This document shows positions 1 to 13,800 of a stretch of DNA of 64,000 nucleotides, one piece after another. A program made the position numbers and the translations under genes. This stretch comes from Sipunculus nudus (taxonomy: Eukaryota > Annelida > Sipuncula > Golfingiida > Sipunculidae), in assembly GCA_026874595.1 (NCBI GenBank), contig CM049322.1, positions 32,818,340 to 32,882,339 on the forward strand, read 5' to 3'. The notes below the pieces were generated by a model. It had not been told where the DNA came from, did no database searches, and saw only the letters and a list, made by a program, of their open reading frames with translations. Each line of letters opens with the position of its first letter. Positions within the stretch are counted from its first letter, which is position 1.

Positions 1-173
1 GTATATATATGGATGTAGACACAGTCAGTTCTTATAATTTAATACACTTTAAAACTGCCATTAAAAATTTAATATATTAAATCTGCAAACCTGAGTGTGT
101 AATATGTCTGTATTCAACCAATACTGTACATACAGTAACTTTCACAAACCTAAGCTCTGGATGATGAGTAAAC

Positions 174-209
<36 letters not shown>

Positions 210-816
210 ATCTTCCCCACATCCTGTGAACACACATTGGGGAGCATTCATGCATGTTATTGGAGAGTCCGGGCTCAGCTGACCAACCTCCTGTTAGACA
301 GGACCTCACACATACAGTCAATTATGTATCATTATCTACAGGTAACAACATTCACCAACACAGGAACAGCCTGTGATCATATCCTACGCTCTGGGGCTGT
401 TACGGTACATTTACTTCCGTATCCATTACACTCCGACCCCCCTCCGTATATTATGCAGGTATACATGATTTACACTGTGGGTGGCCACAACAGTAAATTC
501 AGAATTTTTAGAAATATAATACCAACAACAACATGACGGTAAGATGTAGAATTAGACGAACATCAACTGACAGGGCTTTCAATAGGAAGAAAATTTGAAG
601 AGTCCGGGACGCTTAGGCATAAATTTTGGGGGGAGTCCCATCTGAGTAGAGTGTCCCAAGCGGAGATGATACGTGTCCAATTTTGAAGGTTTTTTTTTTT
701 ATAAAAATTGAATCTTCTTAGTATTTTATGTAATCATAATATCATTATATGATTAGAAATTGTGTCATTTCATGAATATATGCTTATAGCAAAATGTCAG
801 CCTTAGTTATCAGTGT
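1..816. other. No gene seen; (CA)n and AT-rich sequence
   Basis: A (CA)n microsatellite occupies about 175-204. The rest is unremarkable AT-rich sequence; it could be 3' UTR, downstream flank or further intron of the RhoGEF gene. No convincing exon or polyadenylation site was picked out. Confidence 0.5.
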
Positions 817-898
817 TTACACCACTGATGGGTTTGTTTGAGGCCGCCGGTAATGGTCATTGACTGCCACAAGGTCCTTAAGCCAGAAATTTGTGCGT
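817..898 (-). CDS. Candidate last exon of the RhoGEF gene (C-terminal PH helix and stop)
   Basis: Phase 2 in is required here. An acceptor-like GATGAG|ACGC opens a frame reading RTNFWLKDLVAVNDHYRRPQ and then TNPSVV and TAA at 817-819. A tryptophan followed by an amphipathic helix is what the end of a PH domain needs, and the phase fits. Doubts are the poor polypyrimidine tract and a spacing to the tryptophan that is 3-4 residues longer than in human members. A rival splice (CCAG|TGATATT near 1,620) would give only 10 residues, S-DILWKDGPR, then stop. If the 817 exon is right, the protein lacks the long C-terminal tail of its vertebrate relatives. Confidence 0.33.
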
Positions 899-1760
899 CT
901 CATCACACGCTTGGACACTTAGAACTGAGCGTCCATAAGAGATTTCGAGCGTCAGAGACACTTACCCCCTTGTTCCTGAAAACCATGAACTGAACAATAA
1001 TGTTAATATCCTTATTTTTATTTTCCCCATATTGTGAAGATCAATATATGATAGCTGGCCATTTATGACCACATTATGTCAGTAGGCACTGATCAATTCA
1101 TAATGATTCATGAATATTCATTCTGGGCAATATTTATTGTGATTGATATAGTGTTTATCATGAGACTTCCCCTCTAGCATGGCTGATGATGTAAATAACT
1201 ATATTTTCATTATCTAATGTAAACCTGCAATCAGACACTGGAGAAAAAAAAGAGAAATTTTCCTGAACTTTAGGATTTTCTTACCATTACAAATAACAAG
1301 ACAATGTTTAGTACATCAAAGTCATATTTAAAATATCATGACATAGATATCATCAAGGCTGTGTTATATATCATGATATTTATTATACGTATACACAACT
1401 GAAATAAATGCCCATTCAGTTAATATCATGCACTCTGCTACCAGCATATGTAACCCAGCAGCATAAATGATGCTGATGATGATGATGAACTCGCATAAAA
1501 TTAACGACTGGGAAACACTCAGGGGACATACTTCAAAATATGCCTTCATCTACATGAAGATCCACCCTGAAATGTGAATATTTCATCTTGGTCCATCCTT
1601 CCACAAAATATCACTGGCATTCATTAGGAGATTAGAGTGTGGAAAAACAAACAGAAAGAGAGACAAACAGGGGTTAAAACATAACTTCTTCAATTTCCTT
1701 GTTGGTACTTTTTACCTCTTAATGATTCTCTAAGACAATAAACATATAAAAATGTCCTAC
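899..1760. other. Intron or 3' flank, no distinct feature
   Basis: AT-rich, with a short (GAT)n tract near 1,470-1,486 and scattered ATCATGATAT palindromes around 1,335-1,380. Apart from the rival short exon mentioned for the last exon, nothing is supported. Confidence 0.5.
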
Positions 1761-1848
1761 CTTTTCTTCTCATCTGTTGACATGGCGATCAAGTCGTAGA
1801 TTTGAGGAGTAAGTTCAGACATACTAACAACAAAGAAGGCACGTTTAT
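1761..1848 (-). CDS. ARHGEF11/12: RGS-RhoGEF exon Q: PH domain
   Basis: Phase 1 in, 2 out; acceptor TTTTTGCAG, donor GTAGGA. It encodes DKRAFFVVSMSELTPQIYDL and then IAMSTDEKK. The DKRAFF start is close to identical to vertebrate PDZ-RhoGEF. The following segment should be the C-terminal PH helix. Confidence 0.95.
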
Positions 1849-4800
1849 CTGCAAAAACAAAAGTGAGATTTGTTAAATTTACCTGACAATAATAGATATA
1901 TTCTAATGAGACATTCAACATTTAACAGATTTAATTAACATTTCAAAACTTATCTTTATGACTGATAACAAGATATGAAACTCCATTAACCATAACCCTT
2001 TCCCTGATGATGGTTCTATCATGACATAACATTTTCCATATCTTTTGCAGTGACCTTTGAACCTTGCATCTGTAATACATTAAATCTAATGCCTTTGCCA
2101 TTAAATTTTGATACTTAATTCTAATAATAGCCAAAATGAGTACTTTAAAAAGCAGCAGAACTTAGTATTATTATAACAAAGCACTGAGCTTTAATATATA
2201 TATTTTTTTTGTTAATCATGTAAAATTTCACTTCTTCATTGAATGAACAGTTAGTCATTTGTTATCATTATCTTCAAAGTTCCTACCTGTCGCCACATTC
2301 CGGGGTAGGACATCTTGAAGCTTAATAATTGGACTGTGAGTAAACTTGGTCGAGTCATTGCCAATATTTGTACTGTGGCATTTGAGGATAAATTTATCAT
2401 CTTGCTTTTGTAGTAGTACTAAAATGTCCTCCAGGAGGAGACACTGTAGGTCAAGCTGTTTACTTTTATGAATTCTCCACGTCAATGGCCCTTCATACAG
2501 CAGTCTATGCCGTGATAAGTCTAAATTCTGGAAAAAATTCAAAGGGTTTGTGGATTAATTCAGGGTTAAACAAATACCTTACTTGACAATATAATAAACA
2601 TTTTTCTGACACTTAAACTCACTGAATTTCAAATAAGTGAATGTTACTGTCTAGAACATTTAATACATACAAACAAATATGGTACCGTATTTATTCCAAT
2701 TTGGCGATCCCTCTTATTTCTCGACCCCAAAAAATATTTTGAAAGCATAATTTCTAAAATGACTCTAATTTCGCGACTGCCGACGATGTTTTCTGTCGAC
2801 AATGTTAAGGTGTAATGCCTCCGTCTCTCACGGGCACCGCAGTTTGTATCGGACTAGATTCTTATTACACTGAGCATCCACATCAAACTTGTTTGCAATA
2901 AAATTTTTGAAGATACAAAGATGCGTTTTTCGTAATATATAAACATGATAAAGCGTTCAAGTTCCAAATGGGTGTCCGTGACGAAGTAAACTCGTGTACC
3001 ATTCCTGGTACGCACGTGTCTCGTGTGCAATTCACGTGGGATAATTAGCAATAATATTTACCAAGTACAGAGAAGCATGCGTGGTGGAACAACTGTGACA
3101 CAGTTGGACCGATCATCTTAGTTAAGTTTAAACGACCTCGGTTAGTTTTTTGATGGGTGACCGCGTATACAAAACAGGGCCCGATCGAGGGCAGGCCAGC
3201 TAGGACCATTTCCGGTCGTACATATTTTAACGTGCCTTTACTTTCCTGTACTTATTACGTTTTATGCAAATAAAATTTATCTGATAATTGGCAGTTATTT
3301 TTCATAAAGTCTTTTTCCAACTTGGTGCAGCTGCTTGACCCTTTATATCGCCGCCTGGTGGGTTAACTTGAAACAACTGGTAGTTGCATGAGTTGCCGTC
3401 TATGTCATCGTACCTATACGCAAAGTAGTGATCATTTTGTAAAGTGATTGAGCTCAGTTTTATTAATCATTTGCAGACACTGTGTAATTCATGTGACCAC
3501 TGGAAGCCCGTTTGTAGGTAATACTGTTTAGCTAACAAAACAAACTTATAAACGACCAAATTATCACTCAATCATATGACCGCTCGAGTGTCAGAGCGGC
3601 TCTGCGGCTCTAGGGAAGGTTATTAAACCGCGTGCCTCTCAAATCTCGACCACCGCAAATTCTGCAGGAAGATAATTTTCAAATATCCTCTATTGTCTCG
3701 ACCTCTGAGAAAATTAATTATTTTTAAGTGGTGGCCAAATTAGAATAAATACGGTATGGTAACTTCAATTAGCAATTTCATTAAAATTGTATTAAATCTT
3801 ATTGAAAGAAAGTAAAGAAGTTATTATAATGTGTGACATCAGGATAATGAATTGTTTCTTCTTATACAGAACATGCCATCCAAGCTAATTTAATCATTCA
3901 TTATATGACAGAGTAAATAAACAAATAACATATTTAATGTCTCAATTACTTGAAAATACATATAATCAATGCAAAATTTAATGTCTTTAAATTTAATGAA
4001 AACAAAGGTAGAAAAATTCTTTTGATTCAAGTAAATATACATTTAAAACTAATGTCAAATTATTCATATATCAATAGAACAGAACCATGTGTTATATACA
4101 GTGAAACCTGAATTATGGGACCACCTTTGGGACTGGCAGAAAGTGGTCTAAATTCACATGTGTCTTACAAGACAGGTCAGTAATAACCGATGGGAAGACA
4201 GAAAGATATGTACAGGGATGTTACGTAAACTTTGAAGAACATATTTGTTAAATAGTGCTTCAAACCTTGAATTCTTGAAGTGAGGCTAGATTTGAGTTCT
4301 GGATCCCCCTCTTGTCCAGATGCTGTTGATAATACATGAGTTTTTGTCGCATCTCACACTCCTGTACACACTGATTCACGTGCGTCAGGATCCCCTTGCT
4401 CAGTTCTAATGCTTTTTTCAATTTCGTAAATTCTGCACTGTTTGCTGTAAGGAAAACAACAGAAAGGTTAGTAGCTTATGGGGAGACACCTGGTGACCAA
4501 TTCTCAAACTGATAAATTTATAACTGTCATTGTTATATTTTGCAGCTCATTATTTAAATATATATATGAATAGAGAAGGTTCTTCACCATAAACATAGGA
4601 AACATTAAAGCACAAAAGATTTCTGGCAAAATGTTCCAAATAATAATTTCCAAATATTTTTCCTTGATCACATGATCCCACATACATAATATATCTCCTT
4701 TCAGATGAAAGTAAGACATAAATTTTACACACAGATAACTGTTAGCAATGTGTAAGAAAATCTAAAATTAATTCTGGCAAATGAGTTTGCTGTCTTTCAA

Positions 4801-7800
4801 ACAATCAAATAACCACTTTGATAAAAAGTGCAACAATATGGGATATGGCCGATGCCGATTCTATCATGTGTGGAGGTAGAATATGCCTGCCTGCCTGAAA
4901 AAAAAATGCAGGCAAACAACTAGTGCTCCTGGCGGACAGTCTGTCCAGCCCATTCATTTAATACAGCTGCGTGTGCACTGAATACTAGTGCTTTTCATTT
5001 CAAATTATCCTGAAACTTAATATGGTCTTGTCTTCTTAGTCTGTTGTTGAGTTGAAATTAAAATGGTAGCATGAAGTGAAAAAGCTGCATGAACATGAAA
5101 AAGCTGCATGAACGTGAAAAAGCTCAGAAAAGACATATTGCAGAAGAACTTAATGTTGTATCAACAGATTTGCATGATAATAAAGGGCAAAGCTAAACAT
5201 GGTCTTTCATTTATGGATAAACCTCAGCTTTTGCAAGTTTCATTAAATCTCCATTGCACCATACCAAAAATTAATTGCAGCCTTATATTTGTTCAATGAT
5301 CACATTAAACAAACAAAGTCAATAGCGTATTTAAGCTGATATAGAAGGGATGGTCAGATTAGACAGTGCTAATGACCATCTAGCTGAATCACGCTTGCCT
5401 GCATAAATGGGCTTCCGACTGTGCCAGCCAATGGTTTCTCTCCTCCGTTTACATGAGAGACTGCATTGACGATATCCCGTATTTAATGCAATCACATTTC
5501 TAAAGTAACCAAACCAATATAATTTCTTCAATGAACATGAAGTTATGAGTGTATCAGATCAATTTCAACATTTTTTACACCCATTGTTTTATCTTATCCC
5601 TGATATTTCTATATATTTATACTTATATGTTTGAATAACTTACCTAGGGTGTATTTTAACAAATTTTCAATGAGAAGAGGGTACTTGGTCAATCTTTGCA
5701 TTACGGTCGGTAAAAAGTCTTTCAGTTCTAGCCTGCGACATTCTGGCCTACTGGCTTGCTCCTGTGACACAATGAGAAATTTACAGTATACAGCAAGTTT
5801 TTAAAAAACTCCCCTATCTCACTAAAAGAGTGCAGAAGTACACGCTTTACTTTTAAATTTCTTAATAAATTTTAATAAAATTTATTTCACTTACAAAAGG
5901 TGCATTATAACCAAACAAAAACATTAAGTGGGTCACTTATGGACTTAGAACACATAAATACATAGAACCAAAAATAATAAGATGGATATTAAAGATCCTT
6001 TTAAAATCATTCAAGCCTTGTTCTTTTCTGGACAAATGAATGACTATTCAAGTTATAAATACTCAGTGCTTTTGAGAAAAAAGGCAGCTATTCAGCTGAG
6101 ATAAACAAATTACAATGGTTAATTCCTAATTTATTTCTATAATATTTACATAAGAAATATATGATTTATGGAGGAAAACTTTGAAAAAATAAGTGACAGG
6201 AAATCATGAATGTAACATAAGACATACATTTAAGAAATTCATCAACTTTGGCTCCTTGCGAGGCCTCTGTCGTAGCACCTCAAACGCTTGTGACTGATTT
6301 TGACAAAATGTTGAACACGCTATCTTGAACTTTTCCCCAGCTTCACCATCAAACTGTCAAAATATTGAAAACATATTTCACTGATAAAACATATAATTAA
6401 AATAGGAAGATTATGATAATTATAAAACTGGTGTACAAAAATATAGCTCCTGAAATGACACTAGTTTGTACTCTGCACACATTTTACAAATTAAAGAAAT
6501 GTATGAGGAAATTACCCATTACCCTTTCAAAATTTTTTTTACACAGAGGGTGATGTCACCTTGCATATAACTGAAAATAAACCAAGGCATCAGTGACAGT
6601 TAACATTTCAGAATATATCCAGACTTACTCTTTCCAAAAGAATGTCTCCCACATTCTCTATGCAAGAGCTCTCTTTGCGTCTGGTTTTCATTTCTGTATT
6701 CATGGAGACTGAAAAGAAAAACATCATACTTTCAGTTCAACAATTATCCTAATGGCACCTTTGACCCCTTTTTGAGTTAAATGTAATGTTTAATTGAAAA
6801 TTTCTTTTTAATGCAACTGCTTTCTCATATAAACCATATGATAAGAATATGTTCTTATTAACCATACTGTAATTCTGGTTTTATATGCACAGGGTTAGAA
6901 AAATCCAAACACCAGAGGAAAATCAAGGTTCTATTCAGATTCCACCATTCTGTTTTTGAACAACTGGTAGCGTTTCAAACAGGGAACTTCAACAATAGTG
7001 TAACCCCCAGAACAAGTCCTACCCCATAAAACTTGCTACAGTAGGGTGTCGATTATCTGAACACCAATTATCTGAAAAATCAATAATCAAAATTGAAAAC
7101 TCAGAACTAAAAATTTGATCATTTATTTGAAATCTAATTAATGAACAAAAATCAGCAAAATTTGTTTAAAGGATCAAATAATTAAAAAAAAATGAAAAGG
7201 GATTAAAATCCAGTTTTTGGCATTCATGGTAAATCCCGCGAAATCATTTATCTAAACAATCGGTTACTCGTAGAAAACACCTGTCACCAGAGATTTTCAA
7301 ATAAAGTTTTACTGTAGTTTGCACAATGACACAACAAAGCACTTACTATGCATCTCGAGTAATTCGTTAAGGTTCGGGAAGATGAGGTGGGCCATGTCAT
7401 CAGCGATGCGAAGCTGCAGCATAGGAATGTAGAAAATCTTGTGCATCACCTTCAAGTTGCGGACATGAGCTCGTTCTGTGTGGAACAATTCTGCAAACAA
7501 GAGGTGCAACAAAATCAATATAACTCATCAACACAGCACGGGCAACATAACCACACTTATAAATAAGCGAGAGACAGTAGGCCATGGGGAGAGGTACAGG
7601 GAGCAAGTTTTTGAGAAATTGTGCCCTGTATTTGGGTATGAGTGTGAATTAAAACACTGTCTGTGTGACCATCAGAGAATTGGCCCTATATATATATATA
7701 CTATTTATTATTACTATTAGCATTAACATTGGTTTAGAGATTCATTACTTTGTCTTTGGTTGGGTGTAAAACTTGGGCCCTAACACTCTGAGATCAAACA

Positions 7801-10800
7801 CTTTACCACTCGGATTTGATCTACCCATTGCCAAGCCTGAGTAAGTTTTTGTAACCTCATACATAACTTGTGTAGTATTTTCCATATGTGCAATTTCCAA
7901 CACACTGCATATACTGAGTGAGACACCAATTCAAATTGCATTCTGAGTAAAGCCATTTAATGTCTTACACCAAGTTTGCTCAAGAGGGGGATATCTCCTT
8001 TGAACAAGGGACCCATGGGTCACGGCGCTCAGCTGTTATATATGATAAAAAATATGATTTGGGAAAGAGGCATATGCTGGTTTTGTGTGGTAATAAATAT
8101 AAGCTTTATTATGAGTTGTTGGTGTTTAGCTTATGTATGATTTTGATAGTATTTTTGGAGACAGGGAAGAGGATTGATTTCATTTATTTTATTAACAAAT
8201 GGAGTGCTATTGTCACACAGATTTTGACCTGGCCATATAACTTATAAGCAGCACATAAAATAAAAGAGTTTAACTATTTATTAAAATTTAATAACAAATG
8301 TTGTGCCAATATAATATTTATTAAAAATAATAAGAGAATCATATGATTTTTTAATAAAATATAACTGAACTGATTATTAAAATAATATTATAGAATATAT
8401 GCATTCATGAATACATTTTGAAAGTATTTGCACTGGTATTCAAATACTTTCATTTTTACCTGAATTCCCATTTTTATGCAAGAAATTTTATAATGGAGTA
8501 CATATTCATATTCATATTCATATTCATATACATTTGCAAAGTATTTGCACCATGTCTTATCATGAAGAAAAACAGTAAAAGTTTTGAGATACTGTGATGC
8601 ATATGAAAAATTTACAGATGGACAGGCAAGTGGACAGAATGGACTAATACCTTCATTTCACTTTCAAAGGAATAATGCATTTAAATTTATATATAAGCCT
8701 ATTTTTTTAGCATATCCACTTTTTTCATTAATAGTTTTTATCTGATTCATTTTTTTTATTTACAAGTGTTATAAATTTGTAATATAAAAGTGAAAATATA
8801 AGTTAAAATATTAGAATTCTAAGTTGCAATCATTATATTTCCAGATTGTAGCTCACATTGGGTCATATTATGCATACACATATATTTTATTATTTTTAAA
8901 TCAAATGTTTAAACTGAATGTAAAAGAAAATAATGCCACAACATGGCATCTACAAAATTATTCCTTGAATTCCTATTAAAAAGTTTTGCACATTGGAGTT
9001 TTCAGGACAAGCTTAATTTTATTCACCGAAATAAAATAAAAGATTCAGTAAATTTGATAAAATAAAAACATCTTTTCAAATAAAGTATACACACTGTTGG
9101 TTGAATGAGGGACAAACAATATCATTATGCTAATTACAATCTAAGCTATAATTAATAACTGGAATTAATAGTCAATTTCACACCTGGTGAAGTTTTACTC
9201 TTCTGAAGTAAAGCATTACTTATCTGATGAACATCCATACTTTCATAGCAATACATCACTTTGTGGACACAATTAAATGTGCACTTTAATCATTGTAACC
9301 CCGGTGGTACAATCCAAAATCTAAAATGTAGCATGTCCAAGAATAAAATAAAATACAGAAAATTATAACATTCATCTAGTTTATGCACCAGCTGGGGGGG
9401 GGGGGGGTTGAGTGCAGGGCAGAGGAGAAGCCTGCTAGTAGCGGCCAAGCTGGGTCAAGGCAAGCTGCCTGGGGTGGGTTACATAATGCAAGTGAAGGCT
9501 GTACTACTAGGTGGGCCAGATATAAACAACACTTGACATGGTGTATGAAAACTTGAATAAAAGCGACTCTTTTCAAACAATTTCTTTGAAATTTCAGATT
9601 TTAAAAGATTAAATCCTTATGTATATATGCTGTGAAAATTAAATCAACAGTGCTTACAGGGAAAAAACATGCCACTGCCAAAGTTGGACAAAATTTAAGG
9701 TATTAATTTTTTATTTATGCTAATAACTTGAAAAATTTGCAAAATTCAGATCTAATTTTGGGCAAACAATTGAATCTTGATTAAATAAAGTTATATTCCT
9801 GAAAAAAAGTCTTCAGCTTCAGCAATTCTCATGTTAAGTGAGCAAATATATTTCCTGATTTTTAAAGAATTGCATTATATTTGGGCATTTAACTTCAAAA
9901 TAATACCCAATACTGACCTAATGTTTGGTATGTGCATAGAAAATATATGGAAGAATATGAATACTAAATATGATCAAAAACAGATCAGTGGTTTTGATAT
10001 TAGGCAGACTTGAAGTGTAACAATTGCTTTATTATGGAAAACGGAGGTTTTTCCTTAATATCTCGAAGGAACAAAGTTCTAATGACCCAATTTTCGGTAT
10101 GGTAGGAGATTTTGGGGACATCTAATGGTATGCAGAATTTTGGATTCATAGGTCCAACGGTTTTAAAACGTACCCTGTTAACGGCCGGCCGGCCGGACAG
10201 ACAACGGACAAAGGACCACGACTATAGCTCAGATGACTTACAGTCAGCTGAGCTAAAAAAGCTCCTCAGTCAGAGAGTAAGCAGTAATCGTTTATTTGTT
10301 TAACTAACCGTTGATGACGTCCTGCCGTTTCTTTTCTTTTGGTTTGAGTTTCTTCAGTACGTCTTTGGGGATGACAGAGTCGAGTGACGGTAATTCCTGT
10401 TCAACTTCAAAATCTGAGTCATCCTGGATGGTCTGTAACGATAACGCGCTGATCGCTTCTGTTGATGTGCTGGGACTGTCAGGCCCCCTGGTGGAGGAAA
10501 AACATATCATATATTATTACAGAAAATGAAATTCTTATAAGATATCAATTTAATTGAAATTGTGATAATGCATATTTCACTCTATTTCACTCAAAGACTT
10601 CATTTTTGTGCACCTAACAGATGTAAATACCAATTCAAAATTTAATTTTTTTCAACAAAATAAGTGGGCATTCTCTATTACACTTAATTAACCAATATTT
10701 TAGGAAGTAATAAATAAACAAAAGATGCTTTAAATTAGTCAATGGTTACTTTAACACATAAAACAATAGTCCAGCAAACAATTACGAAAACTAACTACGA

Positions 10801-13800
10801 GACTCTCGCTTTCTCACCTTGCATTGTTAAGACTAGAATTTGACGAGCTTCCTGAACCACTTAATGTCTTGATCACATGAGGGTCTACCTGCACATCGCT
10901 GTAACACAAAGGGGTTTCGTACATATTACCCACGTCAATAATGTCTGAAAAGAGGGATTCTACGCTGCAAGCCAAGTTCCCCTAAGTGCAGATATGGCTT
11001 TGGCATAATAAACTGAAGTATTAACAAACAGATATATACAGACAATGACAATAATACATAGATACACAGAAAATATACTCTATATTAAAAGCAGCTTATG
11101 CAATTGCTGTACTTTTTTTTTAAACAGATATTTGTTTAACATAATATGGCAAACCTGGACCTGCAGTAAATTTTAAGAAGCGTTGCTGTGTCCATACACC
11201 TCTCTGTGTGCATCATACTATTCAACCATTGCAAGGGGTCACCACAAGACATACCCTGTATATAAACATAGCCATATCTATACCTACAGGAACACAGATA
11301 ATAATCATAGAAAGGCAGTGTTGGCAACTTTTCTACAGCTCAGCGTCAAGCTCCTGTGATCCAAGAGAATTCAATGACCGACCAAATACTGTGGTTGCCT
11401 TTTTGTTCGCGAGGTTTTTAATTTCGCGATATTCGCGAATGGGAAATAATCGCGAAAATGAAAACCTCGGGAATAATTGGCCCATTGAGTATATCCATCT
11501 TATTCAGTGAAACCAATACTTGTATGAGAATAGGTTAGAACAGTGAGAAATGTTAAAATAAATTACGTTACCTTAAATTTGAACTTAACTACGGATGCTT
11601 GGTGTACGGGACCATCGTTATATGAGTAGAATATCACAAACTCATGACTCATTCTCATTTTATAATACACACAGGTATGGCTCTACCAGATATATAATAT
11701 AGGTTCTGGTGAGACCCCAAAAATGAAACCCTCGTGAAACATTCAAAATGGAGAAATCGCGAAATTCAAGCCTCGCGAATATGAAGCCAACCACAGTATA
11801 TTAAACTGAAAAGGTGCACAGGCATATAGTGAAGAAAACCAGTCTCCACTAGAATACTGATAATTATACAAATATCATCACTATTAGGCATTTATTATAA
11901 TCATCATCATCATTTAGAGAGATAATCAATGAAGTCCTCCACTCCAGGTAAGCTCAAAGCATGAAGCGTCCTGCAAGGTACTATAATCAGAAGTCAATGT
12001 CAATATCATTAAAGACACATCTACTTGCAATGTTCAAATAAGGTTTTAACAAAACGTTTCTTTAAAGTTGCATTCATTATGGTCAATGATTTTACACTAA
12101 AGCTGTATCCGCACTAGCAAATAATCCAGATTGTGAAACTGATAGCTCTGTCTGTACTAGCCCACTAATCTGCATCAGTCTGATATATTGTAGTTTGCTT
12201 GAAAAGTGGACTGCAGTAGTTTGGTTTAATTTAGTCTGGTTTACAGTAAACCAGTTCCTTGAGCATACAAGTAAATCGATTTCTAGTCTGTCCAGTTTTA
12301 TTACCATTTGACCCAATCCTTCCCATGAAATATCACTTTTAGTAGCACAGTAACCGATTGCGAACAGCAAACTCACATTTTACTGAATAAACGATTAAGG
12401 CTTGTGTAAAACAAACTTAGGTGCAGATGAAAAGCATCATTAATTCCAGACTAAATTCAACCATTTCAATATGATCCAATTTAGATACAAAGCAAGTGGG
12501 GATACAGCCTATAATATAATGTAACTCTGGTAGAAAAATCTGGTATTTCCATCCCCGTGACCAGGAGATGATCTCACTGGATACTTTGATCATGTGACAT
12601 TCAAATTTGCAATATTCTCACTGCTTAATTGGATGTTCTAGACACATGACACCAACATTTGCATAAATCAAGAGGGTGATTTGATTAATGGAGGCATTTC
12701 ATTATAGTGTCATTTTTGCACATTTTTTTTCTCCAAGCATAATCTGATTTCCAAACAGGAAATTTCTGCCCCCTTAAATCTTTATGAGACTAAAGTCAAA
12801 GTAACATATTTTAAACAATAATTGACATTTCTTGTATTGCCCAAGTCATGAAGGTATCAGTTGGTGAATATGTTAAAACAGTTAAACAGAGAGGACATAA
12901 AGCATTCTGGGAAATGAGAGAGATAGTGCGTAAAGAGAATATCCAAGACAGTTCTGATAGTTTAAAAACAGAATGACACACAAACATATAATAAGAAAGC
13001 CACAGAAAAGGCTGTTACAGTCTGTAAGAAACACTGACAAACAACAATGACAATAGCTTAAAAGATCTGAGCAAACAGCATAGAATAGACATAATGTCAG
13101 CTTCACAGGCTGTCATATGTAAAACAGGTCATGCATATTCATATGGTTGTTATATTTGGATGGGCTGTGCTTTGGCCTACCACCAGTGAGGTGTGTGTGT
13201 GTGAGACATGAATATTGATGAGATGAGGGTGCATGTAGCAACCAACCAGGGTGAGGCATACTGTTACCCAAATTCACCAAGTGCATTTCTACATAGAGCA
13301 TACATATTCATGAAGGTTGGGCCTCATATATCTGACAACTTGAGTTATAAATTTTGAATATTCATCCAGTTGATGAATATTCATTAGAGATTGTGTACAG
13401 TCATCCAATAAGTGTTGGCCCACACACCTTCGGGTTCTGCGGACATTTTTCTTGCTTGCCTCTTTCTGGTGACGATTTAGACTTTCGGAGCGGCCCAGAT
13501 TGATAGAGGGTCTGAAATCAAACGAGTGAAGGAATGAAGCTTTGGTTGCTATGGCAATGGAGTTAGTTGTGGGCATGCGGATCCAGGCTAAATCCATCCC
13601 CTCCAGATCCAGAAGAGCAAACTGTGCGATCCGATTTTACTTACATAGTGCATCTCATGCTTAAAACTCTGAAACTCCAAAAGGTGCTATGGTACTGGTG
13701 CAAACATCTACTGACTCCAAACATATAATGAAGCAAACACAAAACATCTTTAATACCAGGACACAAACTATATGAGGGCATGTTTTTTTTCTTAAAAGAA

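Noticed and set aside
4099-4200. Possible truncated MITE starting TACAGTGAAACCTG
   Set aside because: I found no matching inverted end nearby, so boundaries cannot be given.
7770-7850. tRNA-like sequence on the minus strand (GAGTGGTAAAGTG and AAGTTTTACACCC)
   Set aside because: The B box is too degenerate and no tRNA arms pair; at best an old SINE remnant.
10476-10490. Perfect CTCF-like core CCACCAGGGGGC at the acceptor of exon J
   Set aside because: The match is explained by the splice acceptor CCACCAG followed by coding sequence; listed as coincidence.
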